From Culex pipiens pallens (taxonomy: Eukaryota > Arthropoda > Insecta > Diptera > Culicidae): a stretch of 64,000 nt of DNA. Within the stretch, counting starts at the first letter, position 1. The number at the start of each line of letters is the position of its first letter. The DNA is taken from assembly GCF_016801865.2 (NCBI RefSeq), contig NC_068938.1, forward strand, positions 115,036,615-115,100,614, in the 5' to 3' direction. Positions 46,229 through 55,838 of the stretch are shown one piece after another. Under the pieces are notes generated by a model. That model ran no database searches, was not told the DNA's origin, and saw only the letters and a list, made by a program, of their open reading frames with translations. A program made the translations under genes and the position numbers.

Positions 46229-47569
46229 CCCGAGCATGGGTAAATAACAAGGGAAATGCGTAATAATACCTTTCTCTGGTATCAATACCAAATTTTGGTA
46301 TTCCTGGACCCTTAAAAATTTGTTTTAAGGATTATGCAAGAGCAAAATGTGGTATCATACCAATTTAAGGTATTGTTTTGATATTGCAAAATTGCAGAAT
46401 TTGTCAATGGTCGAACACCACATTTTGGTATTATTTTGGTATTAAAGTGTTTTACCAAATTCTTCTGAAACTATGGGAAAATTTTGACCAATTTTGACAA
46501 AATAATTAATTTTGCGCTAAAATGATGTCTCAAAGCGAATGCTTTCATTGAAAACCGGAAATTTCAAACTTGATTTTAAACATTTTTGATATACCCCCTA
46601 CAGAAATGACTTAAAATTGTGGAAAATTTTCTAAGTCAGGATGGCACATTTTGGTATTATTTTGGTATTAAAGTGTTTCATCAATTTTCTCTGAAACTAT
46701 GGATTTTTTTTTTAATTTTTGACGAGATAATTAATTTTGCGCTAAAATGACTTGAAACCCAAAAATGTTAAAGCTGATTTAATTTTTTTTTGTGATATAC
46801 CCACTAATATTTTTTTTCAAAAACGTTGAAATTTTTCTAAGTTGGGATAACCAAATACTTTGAAAAACGAGTCAATCAACAGATTATTGAATTTTGGTGA
46901 ATTTCAATCCAGTTTCATTTTAATAATACTTATATTTCAATCTTGTTATTTTTCAGAAGCTTCAAGAACTTCAAGTACAGCCGTTCATCAATGACAAATG
47001 CATTCGGGTGGTGAAGAATATCACTAAAAACAACATGGAATCATCAGGTAAGTAGATTTGGTTGCTGCATAAGGATCATTTACGTTTTTTCACTAACTGC
47101 AACTGCTGCACTAAAAATGGTATGAAAATAGCAAATTTTGGTATTACTTGTGCAAATACCAGCGACCAAAATGTGCTCTTGGTTGCCCAGTAATAGATGG
47201 TAAAATACCATGAAATCATACCAAAATCATGTATGTGAAAGACCACAGAAATACCAAAATATGATTATCCAAGGGCGCGGTAATACCTAAAAATTAAACC
47301 ATGGCAATACCAAGTTTTGGTATCCAAGCAATGTTCAAAAATCCAGAAGACCTCAGTTTGGTTTTGAAATGGTTTTATTTTGAGGTATTATTTTACCCTT
47401 GGAATAACATGGTTTGGTATTGTTGTGCCCTTCCACATACTAGATTTTGGTATGATTTCATGGTTCTTTACCATCTATTACTGGGCAACCAAGGGCACAT
47501 TTTGGTCGCTGTTATTTGCCCAAGTAATACCAAAATTTGGTATTTCCGTGTTATTTACCCCTGCTCGGG
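46229..47569 (+). mobile_element. CCCGAGC-terminus element, complete copy (TTT flanks)
   Basis: Ends CCCGAGCATGGGTAAATAAC and the complement of CCCGAGCAGGGGTAAATAAC are flanked by TTT on both sides (46226-46228, 47570-47572). The left 630 bp and the right 470 bp are rich in TACCAAAATTTGGTA palindromes, and the right part folds on itself (47100-47300 against 47360-47569). Between them is about 230 bp without palindromes, holding an exon-like segment at 46957-47047. The flank is TTT here and TA at 15629, so the target-duplication length (2 or 3 bp) is uncertain. Confidence 0.8.
46957..47047 (+). CDS. Exon-like 91-nt segment inside the transposon
   Basis: A strong 3' splice site (TTGTTATTTTTCAG, ending 46956) and a consensus donor (CAG/GTAAGT at 47047/47048) bound 91 nt that are open in the frame beginning at 46957. 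The 30 encoded residues start KLQELQVQPFIND and end ITKNNMESS, with one base left over. Composition is more balanced than the AT-rich flanks. It could be a host exon captured by the element, a relic of the parent element's own spliced transposase, or a real exon of a gene whose introns were invaded. I do not recognise the peptide. Confidence 0.4.
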
Positions 47570-47743
47570 TTTCACATACATCCGGATCTCAAATAAATGC
47601 ATGAAAACTATGTCCGGGTTTATCTTTCAACCCATCGTTGGTTAGGTAATTAAAAGACCTTTCCAACGAGTCCAAAACATTGAAGATCTGGCAACCCTGT
47701 ATCGAGTTATGACCACATTAGTGATATTTATGTACTTTTTAGG

Positions 47744-47965
47744 TGAGTTGCTCTATCCTGCATTTCTCGTGAGTTTTTTTTTTGCAACATCTCAGGCTAC
47801 TTTAAAAAAACTGAACGAAAAAATCGTGGGTTCATCTTTAAAATAAAAAAAAATTATAAAGGTCACGTGTTTTTGTTTTCAGTGTATTTATTCGGAAAGC
47901 CGGTCAAATTTCCTACAAGTTTGTCTTTGACAACTTTTTGAAACGATACAGATGAAGGATGCGTG
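47744..47965 (-). repeat. Solo arm fragment of the E1 foldback family
   Basis: CCTGCATTTCTCGTGAGT, CAGGCTA, ACTGAACGAAAAAATCGTG and TTTCCTACAAGTTTGTCTTTG match, in this order, the right arm of E1 (about 4499-4585 and 5340-5420). It is diverged and lacks the SINE and the termini. Confidence 0.65.
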
Positions 47966-48059
47966 GACCAGACCAGGCGATCCAATTTACACTCTTGATG
48001 TGTTATATTAGGGTGTAATAACAAAATGTATTTTTCAGCAAAGCAATTTTTTATATCAT

Positions 48060-48565
48060 TTTGGGGTCCTAAATAGCTTCCCAAAGAACGATTGGTTCAG
48101 TCCTCACACTGCGCAAAGCAATTAAATTTAAAAAAAAAACATTTTTTGAATTTTGATATTTAAGAAATCCACGTTTCACGCTATATCAAATCCAGATTCA
48201 TATTAGGATACTCTGGAAGGTGCTCTACAACTTTCCGCAAGAGAGTATGGTGCTAACTTGCTTCTGAAAGAAGATACAGCGTCCTCAAAACTCGTCTAAA
48301 ACTTGATTTTCGAGAAAAAAACACGTTTTAGACGAGTTTTGAACAATCTGTATCTTTTTATAGAAGCAAATCAGCACCGTGCTCTCTTCGGGAAAGTTGG
48401 AAAGCACATTCCAGAGCAACCGAATATGAATCCGGTTATAATATAGCGTGAAACGTGGATTTTTGAAATATCAAAATCCAAAAAAAATGGGTTTCCCATA
48501 CTATAATTTTTATACAAAATTGAATCGCTTTGCGCAAAGTGGGGACTTAACCAATCGTTCCCAAA
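48060..48565. mobile_element. Foldback element around GCGCAAAGC arms
   Basis: The left arm (CCCAAAGAACGATTGGTTCA then GCGCAAAGCAATT) pairs with the right arm (AATCGCTTTGCGCAAAGTGG then CCAATCGTTCCCAAA). The central palindrome is around AAACTCGTCTAAAACTTGAT / AAACACGTTTTAGACGAGTT (48284-48345). A solo arm is at 38150. Ends and target duplication are not defined. Confidence 0.7.
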
Positions 48566-48589
48566 CTTTTTTTTTCTTCTTTTTTTAGT

Positions 48590-48890
48590 TAGATTTTCGG
48601 CTTATTATCCGATTTAATCAGTATATTTTCAATAACAAAAGATGACATTTAAATAACAGCAATTTGTAGGACGTGTCCCAAGATAGCACAATTATTTTGA
48701 AAAGAAATTGGTCTATGCTACGAGTGTATTTTGCGATATCCTGAAAACAAAAGCAAATTTCAAAAATCGGATGAAAAGATCTTGTAGACTGTGTTGAGTT
48801 TAACAAAACGCCACATCATTACCTTTTTTTAAACCAAAATCGGCGTTGTCACAAGATAGCACACAACAGAAGAAATACTGTTACCAGTTA
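48590..48890. repeat. Dispersed repeat with CACAAGATAGCAC motif, copy 2
   Basis: Diverged match to 10141-10440 in the same orientation (AAATTGGTCTATGC, TGCGATATCC, GTTTAACAAAACG, TTGTCACAAGATAGCACACA). It directly follows the foldback at 48060. Non-coding. Confidence 0.65.
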
Positions 48891-50290
48891 TTTTGACTCA
48901 AACTCAAAAATGTATGGTGATTATGTCAAAAAATACAATCCTAAGTTGTAAAACAATGAGAACTATCTAAAACTGGTAACTATACTGAAAGTAAAATTCT
49001 TTTTACAGATTCGACTCGATTGCAAACTTTGTCTTTTTTTTTCTTTGCTCTTTCAGCTAACGACTTCCCTCCCTCGAACCAACGTCATCGCTCACGTTCT
49101 GTGGTTTTGACAGCAATTGTTTTCCCGCGTCTGCTCGATGGCAGCGTTCCATTTACTCGCTGTCAATGTTTGTCAGGCTCTGTGCACTTGTTAACGTCTT
49201 GTACTCTCATATTTTCCACTACATGATTACGGCAGCTCTTTCATGGCCTCGGGTGGTTCCATTTTCTCTCGTCCTGCCTCGTCCCTGTCTCGTGTCACTG
49301 TGTTGCACGACGAGCGGGAAAATGCTGCATTTTCATTTCACCATTCTATTGTCATTCCAAATTATAGCATGTCAGCAGCACTGCAGTCAGGAAAAATGAT
49401 GAGAGAAAATAAGTCTACGACCACCGGAACCACCAGTAGGGCGCGAGTCCTCGCAAAACCACGTGGCAAGAGGGTATTTTTTTTTTTCGAACGCCGCAGC
49501 AGCCAGAAGCAACGACAACGAACGTCGAGACGAGTGACGCAAGGACAGAAAGGATAACCGTTGCCCAAGGGCGTCAGGGAGGAAAATAATTTTCCCGCCA
49601 CACTGTGTTGGTGAACTTGGTGGCTGCACACTGGGATGGTTTTATGCAAAAAGTTGGGAATAAAAATAATCCTCGTTGAATAAATTTACGACTTCCTCTG
49701 AAAAAAAATCTTTCTGGAAAATCATAATTTTGCAACTGTTTGCTTTAGCTTATATTTTTGTTTTTATAGCTTGATTTTTAAAAATGGGTTATAATTGCAT
49801 TTTTTTAGAAACGTGTCCTTTCGCTGTTTTTTTTTAAGAATTAAAAAATCCTTAACTTTATATGCTTTCATGTTTTTTATTAAGTTAAAAAATATCTGTT
49901 CTCTTTTTAAACTTACAAATTCCATACATTAGTTATCAAGATTGTTAATCGATAAAACAATCGGCGATAATATTACCGTCTAACGATAATCTCTCGATAT
50001 TTTGATGATTCTATCGGTGGTAACTGGACGAAAACTAATTTTTAAAATCTTTCTTGAATCGATTTCATTCAACCAAATCGTGTTATTTTTTTTAAATGGC
50101 AAAGTATCGAACGAAGCAAAATGTTGTATGCTTTTTCACTTTATAAGAGTATTTTAAGGAAAATACAAATTTTTTCACAAAATACCATATTTTTCGAAAA
50201 AACTCAAATTTTTAAAATGTGCAATATGGGATCTAACGAAATGAAATTTTGCATGCTTCAATCGTACATTCAAAATATGTATGCTTCAAA
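48891..50290. other. Unique sequence then AT-rich sequence
   Basis: 49010-49620 has balanced composition and open frames on both strands (up to 104 codons) without motifs. 49650-50290 is AT rich. No supported gene. Confidence 0.4.
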
Positions 50291-50293
50291 TCT

Positions 50294-50438
50294 GGATTTT
50301 TTTTAAAAGGTCCAATAAACCAAATTTTAAGTTTTGCTTTTTGGGTGTTTTAGAAACCACCTTTAGTCAGAGGTACTATAAAACACCCAAAAAGTAAAAA
50401 CTTTAAATTTGGTTTATTGGACCTTTAAAAAAAACTCC
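50294..50438. mobile_element. Small palindromic MITE with AAGGTCCAATAAACC arms
   Basis: The left arm AAAAGGTCCAATAAACCAAA pairs with the right arm TTTGGTTTATTGGACCTTTA, and inner words TTTTTGGGTGTTTTAG and AAACACCCAAAAAG pair as well. It is almost a perfect hairpin of about 145 bp. A sister copy is at 58565-58715. Confidence 0.85.
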
Positions 50439-50455
50439 ATATATAGAATTATGCT

Positions 50456-51240
50456 TAACCCTCTAACGCCCATGGTTACTCCAGAGCACCACAAATTTTT
50501 GTGTTCAAAATTAAATTTCTCTGCTACCATACATTTTTTTAACTTGCTTCAACCTGCATTTGTTTAAATAGAATGTTAACTTACAACCATCAAAATTTCA
50601 CCAAATTTGGACGGTCCAGTTACGAGTAATGTAGAAAAACGTAAAAAATCTCGATTTTGCTCTGGGCTCCCAAACATTTTGCAAATTATGGAAATTCAAG
50701 TATTTTTCAAAACGATATTTTGTGAAACTTTAAATGACTAACAAAAAAATTAAGTGATTTTTTTTTTCAAAATATCGTTCCCTATTCGAATTTTGAAAAA
50801 GTATTGAGTATTTCCGAAAAATATAGCATTTGGTGAAAATGTTGAGTTTTTAAACAAAAAAAAACTCTAATATACTGAAAGTGCATATAAAATTTCGCTA
50901 CGTTTGAAACCCATATTACAAATTTGGATACTTTCAAAAAATACGGTATTTTTTAAAAATTCAGTATTTTCAAAACAAAAACCCAAGTTAGGTGAAAAAT
51001 CATAGAAAAATTAGCTTTGTTTGATTCTTACGTTGTAAATTAAAAAAAAATGAGTATTTTCGAAAAAACAGAGAATTTGGGAAAAAAAATGTTTTTTTTT
51101 TAACAAATTGTAATAAAGTAAAAAAGCAAACAAAATTTTGCTTCGTTTGCTACCCATATTGCAAAATATGAAAATTTAAGTATTTTTCGAAAAAAACAGA
51201 ATACTGTGAACAGTTTTCAATAGTTCAAGAGATTTTTTTT
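50456..51240. repeat. Degenerate tandem-like AT-rich repeats
   Basis: Similar blocks recur every 100-180 bp: GCAATATGG / CCCATATTRCAAA, followed by TATTTTCGAAAAA and then AAAATTTCGCTTCGTTTG (near 50210, 50690, 50900, 51040, 51150). A TTAACCCTCTAACGCCCA word at 50458 matches the end of the TTAA element at 61729, so another element fragment starts here. Non-coding. Confidence 0.5.
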
Positions 51241-51484
51241 GAATAGGTTATACACATTTGAAACACAATTGCTAATAGGACATTGAAACTAATGACTTTG
51301 GTCAGTTATCAAGGACGGCTAGCTCAGTCCTTTCCAGGACAAAAGACCATCAACTCAAAAGTAGTCGTAGACCAAAGCTACTGACTACTCATCACTCAGG
51401 GTCGGCACGAACTACTAAGCGGATTCAGGTAAATACGGATAGGGAATAAAAATCACGGAACCACACTTTTCAAACTAAAACGTA

Positions 51485-52310
51485 TAATTTTATTGAACGG
51501 TGTATTTGTGTGTGGGTGTGGGCGTGTAGAACAAACTCCGGGACAACGTACCGTACTGCTGCAGCTGGTCCTTAGGCTGAACGCCTTCGGCGTTTCCTCT
51601 ACGATGGCCGGTCACAGGAGCGCCCTCGACTGTGCCGCCGGAACTCCCAGGGGGGGGGGGTCGTTGCAGCCACGTAACGGTTGTAGGCTGTTGTTGCTTC
51701 CGGAACGCTTGAGCTGCTGGGCTGGGAACCGCGGTCGGATGTCGAGCGAGCGTTGCTGGACTTCCGCGCGGGCAGGCGTCTTCCCTCAGTGACGAATCGG
51801 CAAGCCCCGGAGTCCACCGATTGGGCTCGCCGAGAGGGGAACCTCCTTGGCAATTATGGCGCGTTCCGCGCCAGAGGTTTTGCGGTCTTTGACGATGAAA
51901 TGTAGGCAACGGCACCGCCGCGCTTACATGCCTAGATTGACCAGATCCCGTGCACCGATGAGGTCCAGCGGACCGTTGACTTCCGCCGAGGCACTTCCAC
52001 TTCCGGAATGCAGGACGTGACCAGTACAAATTGGCGGTACTGGCACTAGCGGACACTCAACCGACTACACGGACGCCTGTCAAGCAAAAGAGGCCGATCT
52101 TTGGGATCGGCGAGCCAGGTAGACTTCTCCCTCCTATTTTCCCTGGAGGGAAAACCACCATTTTCCATCCCACCCATTGTGTGCCGTCTCGACGCGACGC
52201 CGCCAAGAACGGTCTTATTCGCAGCGGTACGAAAATCCCTTCGCTGCTTTGTAGGGTGTGATGTTGTATGTTGGGGAATTAAATTAAAAAGTGAAGGTTC
52301 GTTCAAGAAT
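51485..52310 (-). other. GC-rich block with 188-codon minus frame, origin unknown
   Basis: The block is far more GC-rich than its AT-rich flanks. A minus-strand frame is open from 52056 to 51490 with a Pro/Ser/Arg-rich translation, and an AATAAA word (51494-51489) overlaps its stop codon. A second minus frame (52306-52046) precedes it in another phase. The plus strand is also open in part, as expected from high GC. It may be a solo LTR or gag remnant of a retroelement, or a host 3' exon. I recognise no domain. A G run lies at 51650-51660. Confidence 0.3.
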
Positions 52311-54000
52311 TGTAACCAACGGTTACAACATTAAAAAAAACTCTAGATTTATACTTTGAAACTTACTACATTTTCCAAAAAATATATTACTGGCATTGAC
52401 AAATTAACATGGTGAGGTTAAATTAAATCGATTTTGGAAATATTTTTAAAATGAGTTACACAGAAATAAAAATGATGGTAATATTTATCAGGAAATGGTG
52501 ACAGATTTTGTGGCAAAAAAATGATAAATTTTACCCCAGAAAATGATGAATTTTCATCAGTTTTTGATGAATATTCATCAGGTTCACATTTTTACACTTT
52601 TTTGTAATATTACGATATTACTTTAAAAAGAGGTAATATTCAACCTACCACATTTTCAAAATTATAAATTAAACTTTTTTTCTGTGTACTGTCCATAAGA
52701 TTATCGTCGATAATTTTTTCGTTAACAACCTTGTTATTTATTATGAGGATACAAGAGAAGATGTTATGTGCCAAAACACGTGTCTTCCGAAAGGATGAGG
52801 AAGATTTTAATGTTATGATACAAATTCAAACAAATTTCAAAATTGAGTTTTTTTGAAAATGTTAACTGAAAAATTCAGGGAAAAACAGACGAACAATCTA
52901 AAGATTTTTGAGGTTTTTATTAAAAAACGTTAAAGATTCTTGAATCTCTAGCACAAAACTTCTTGACATTTCATGCGGAGCGCTTATTCAAACTAGATAG
53001 TTACGTCTGTTTTTCTTTGGCATAGCGGCATATCCTATGGAGTGATTTTAGTCATATTGCTTGAAGAACGCATGTGAGTCTTATTACATTTGTCATCTGT
53101 TCTTGTTTATCTGGTTTAATAATTTTATGTTTTGATAACATAAAACATGTATTTTTTTATGGAATAAACATGAAAATTATCGCTAAATTTTAATGACAAT
53201 TTTACAAACGTTCTTCTCATTGTGGGCTGGCTGGCTGCGGAGATTTCCCTCGGAACAAAACATGACAGCGCGACGAGGAGCTAAAGAAAGATGGGATGTG
53301 GACAAAAAAGTTGTGAACGAAAAAGAAAATTACACTCTGAATGAATGGAAAAGGACATGCAGACAGCACCCAGCAGCAGCAGCAGCAGAGTGCCGTCAGA
53401 ACAAGAGAAAGAGAGTTGAGAAACAGGATCAGCGTAGGAGGGAAAAAAAAGTAGCACAACGTAAAACGATTACAAGAAAAGAAATGCCATGACAGCTACT
53501 GGTTAAACGTAATATGTTTATAAAGGGGAGCCGAATGGAAAACACTTTTCACCCAGCCACCCTACGGAACCGACTGGGTGCTAGTAGGGTACCTCCCATC
53601 ACCCAATCCAAGAGGGTAAAAAGGGCAGAGAAGCTTGCTGCTGGATTTGGTGAAAGCGCCCGGAGGAAAATTCATTTCGAGGGTGCATCGTGGAATTTCA
53701 TTTATAATTTGTTTTGAGCTTTCATTCCCGTTTTGAGATGACTGCCGGTGACACATAATTTATTCAGCATATTAAAATCTTTGTAACACGGCTGCCCGGA
53801 ATAGTTGTGAAAAACTTTTATTTTCGCAAGCACAATGAACTAGGACTTGCTTACTTTGTCTTAATTATATTTTCTTTTTGGTTCATGTTGTCAAAATACT
53901 TGAATACATACGATGAATTTTATTACATAAACGCTCAACAAACTTTATTTTCAAAATTTTAAGTACTTTTTTTACAACACTATTCTACAAAAATATCTAA
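52311..54000. other. AT-rich then unique sequence, no gene supported
   Basis: 52480-52650 has recurring GATGAATTTTCATCA-type words, a weak local palindrome cluster. 53200-53500 is purine-rich with a CAG run at 53381-53395 and two overlapping open frames on opposite strands. Nothing recognised. Confidence 0.4.
53944..53949 (-). promoter_or_regulatory. Poly(A) signal AATAAA for the minus-strand exon
   Basis: AATAAA on the minus strand lies about 65 nt past the stop codon of the exon at 54014-54473, a usual distance for an insect mRNA end. Confidence 0.5.
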
Positions 54001-54013
54001 TTTATCAACACAA

Positions 54014-54473
54014 TTATCTCCGAAAATATTCAAACAACACAGTGAGTAGATTGCCTTCCATTTCATCTTTTGATAAGCATTTTTGAAGCATCCCAGCTGT
54101 CGCAATATTAATTATACTTCCCACGTGAGCCGTGCTTTCAGAGAGTCCCTGACAGTCGAACACATTGTCGTCATAAATTTGAATCAGCGTTTCATTACTT
54201 ATCTCCGGCGCGTTCGGTTCGGCTAGCCTATCCATCATCAAGGCGAAGCATTTTCGTCTGCTGACAATAGCTATTCCATCAATCTGCAGCCGAGTTGGTT
54301 GAGTTGAGCTGGTCCTGGTCCCGGGTCCTTCTGTTGTTTTCATCAGTTCTTCGCTCACGAGATGCCATTTTTCAAACGCCAGCTCAAAACTCCCCAACGA
54401 AGATAAATGTACGGCGAGACTTTTTCGGAAAGCTCCACGCAAATATGATGGAGAGCTTTCGACTCGAGGGTGG
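54014..54473 (-). CDS. Probable last coding exon of an unidentified host gene
   Basis: On the minus strand a long pyrimidine tract (CTTCTCTCTCTCTTACTGC) and TTTTAAG end at 54474, giving a strong 3' splice site. The open frame then runs for about 152 codons to a TAA at 54016-54014. The first residues read HPRVESSPSYLRGAFRKSLA and the last read NLLTVLFEYFRR. The segment is mixed and amphipathic in character (SFELAFEKWHLVSEEL, TLIQIYDDNVFDCQG), not low complexity, with balanced codon use against AT-rich flanks. The frame has no ATG near its beginning, which fits an internal start on an upstream exon. A poly(A) signal follows. I do not recognise the family. The upstream exons were not found in this window. 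Confidence 0.5.
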
Positions 54474-55203
54474 CTTAAAAGCAGTAAGAGAGAGAGAAGG
54501 GCTCATCTTATCTCTCACTCTCGCGAAGGCGAAGAAACGCCCTCTCATCGTCAGCTGGGTGATCGCAGTGATTTATACAATTTCATTTACAAGAGACAGT
54601 CACATCATGGTTCACTTTCCGAACATGTATGGATTGCCGGCTGATGTATTGTATGGTTGAGTATGATTTACAATAGAAATAAATATAATAACACGGTCAA
54701 GTGGGTTTTCGAGCAGAAGATTAATCGTTTCTGATTATTAATCCCCGTCTCGGAGAGGTTCCTTGTATGGAGCATAATTCCCACCAAAATAGAAGGGTAG
54801 TTGCTCTATTACTGGATCCCTTTCCTACACAGTAAAAATTTGTTTAAACTTGAAAGGAGGTTGTTCAAATATTACGTCCAGGGATTTTCGGAAGGCCACA
54901 ACAATGTCAAAACCTGTTATTCCAAAGGTAAAATAATACACCCAAAGGAAAAATATATATCAAAATCTGCAACAGTGGATTTGCTGCAAAAAATGTTACA
55001 TTTTATAACATTTTTTGCAGCAAGCCCGTAGATCATTTTTGCCCGCGTTTAAACATGTCAGCGATCTGCAGTTCTCACCAACACATATAATGCTAGCGCG
55101 TCCCCGAGCAACAACTACAAAGAGAAGAATATGTTGGTGCTCTGTCCCACACTATTCACCAAGCGTCCATGGCGCGGTGGTAGCATTTCGGATCAACAAC
55201 TAA
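54474..55203. other. Unique sequence (probable intron side of the minus exon)
   Basis: GC is moderate near 54500-54620. No second exon of the minus-strand frame could be identified by eye. The remainder is AT rich. A G run begins at 55204. Confidence 0.35.
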
Positions 55204-55680
55204 GGGGGGGGGGGGGGGTGTACCACAAAATAAAACCAGTTCAATACCACGGTGAGATATTCTTGATTTAGGAACATTGCTTGAATATCACAACTTGGTA
55301 TTATCATGGTTTTAATTTTTGGTATTCTTACGTCCTTTAAAACCAAAATGTGGGATTCTGACTTAGAATTTTTTTCACAATATCAAGTCAGTTCTTTAAG
55401 GGGTTTATAAAAAATGTTTTATCAAGTTTTAAATTTTCGGTTTTCAATGAAAGCATTCGATTTGATCCTTAAGAAAAATTTTATAGGGTTTAGGAATACC
55501 AAAGTTTAGTATTGATAACAGTGAAACCCTAGTAACATTTTAGGTTTTAAGTAAGCCATAAAAGCCTATTTAGGCCATAAGAGGGTTTTCAGAACCATGA
55601 TAAAACCTGTAAGTTTAAAAATGTTACTAGGGAAGGTATTATCGCGCATTTCCCTTGTTATTTACCCCCCCCCCCCCACG
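55204..55680. mobile_element. CCCGAGC-family copy with expanded G/C termini
   Basis: The right end reads TTCCCTTGTTATTTACCCC, then a C run of about 14 (55666-55679) and ACGGG, where other copies have CCCCTGCTCGGG. The left end begins with a G run (55204-55217). Between them are TTGGTATTATCATGG and ACCAAAGTTTAGTATTGATA words typical of the family. It is shorter (about 480 bp) than the complete copies. Confidence 0.65.
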
Positions 55681-55838
55681 GGAAGTTCAACAATTTTGGA
55701 ATAAGAAGACTATAACTTACTTGGTTACTGTGTAGCCTCAATAATGTATTATTTAAAAAAAAAAAACGTTAATATTTTTATCACATCATAATAGAGGTAA
55801 TATTTTTTTATTTACTTTTTCTTCAATGACCGATTCTT

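Larger units (their letters stand above)
45967..47743 (+). mobile_element. GCCTTCCTCAC repeat copy, split by a transposon
   Basis: The left end TTTTGCCTTCCTCACTGAGG is at 45967 and the repeat continues to 46228. It resumes at 47570 (TTTCACATACATCCGGATC) after the CCCGAGC element and runs to about 47743. The same layout, with a TGTATG-rich segment about 100 bp in and GGGTCCCATA-type words, is seen at 62616-63345. Non-coding. Confidence 0.65.

Noticed and set aside
49243..49649. Overlapping plus and minus frames of 80-104 codons as genes
   Set aside because: Opposite-strand frames over the same bases, no recognised motif, and no promoter or splice context.
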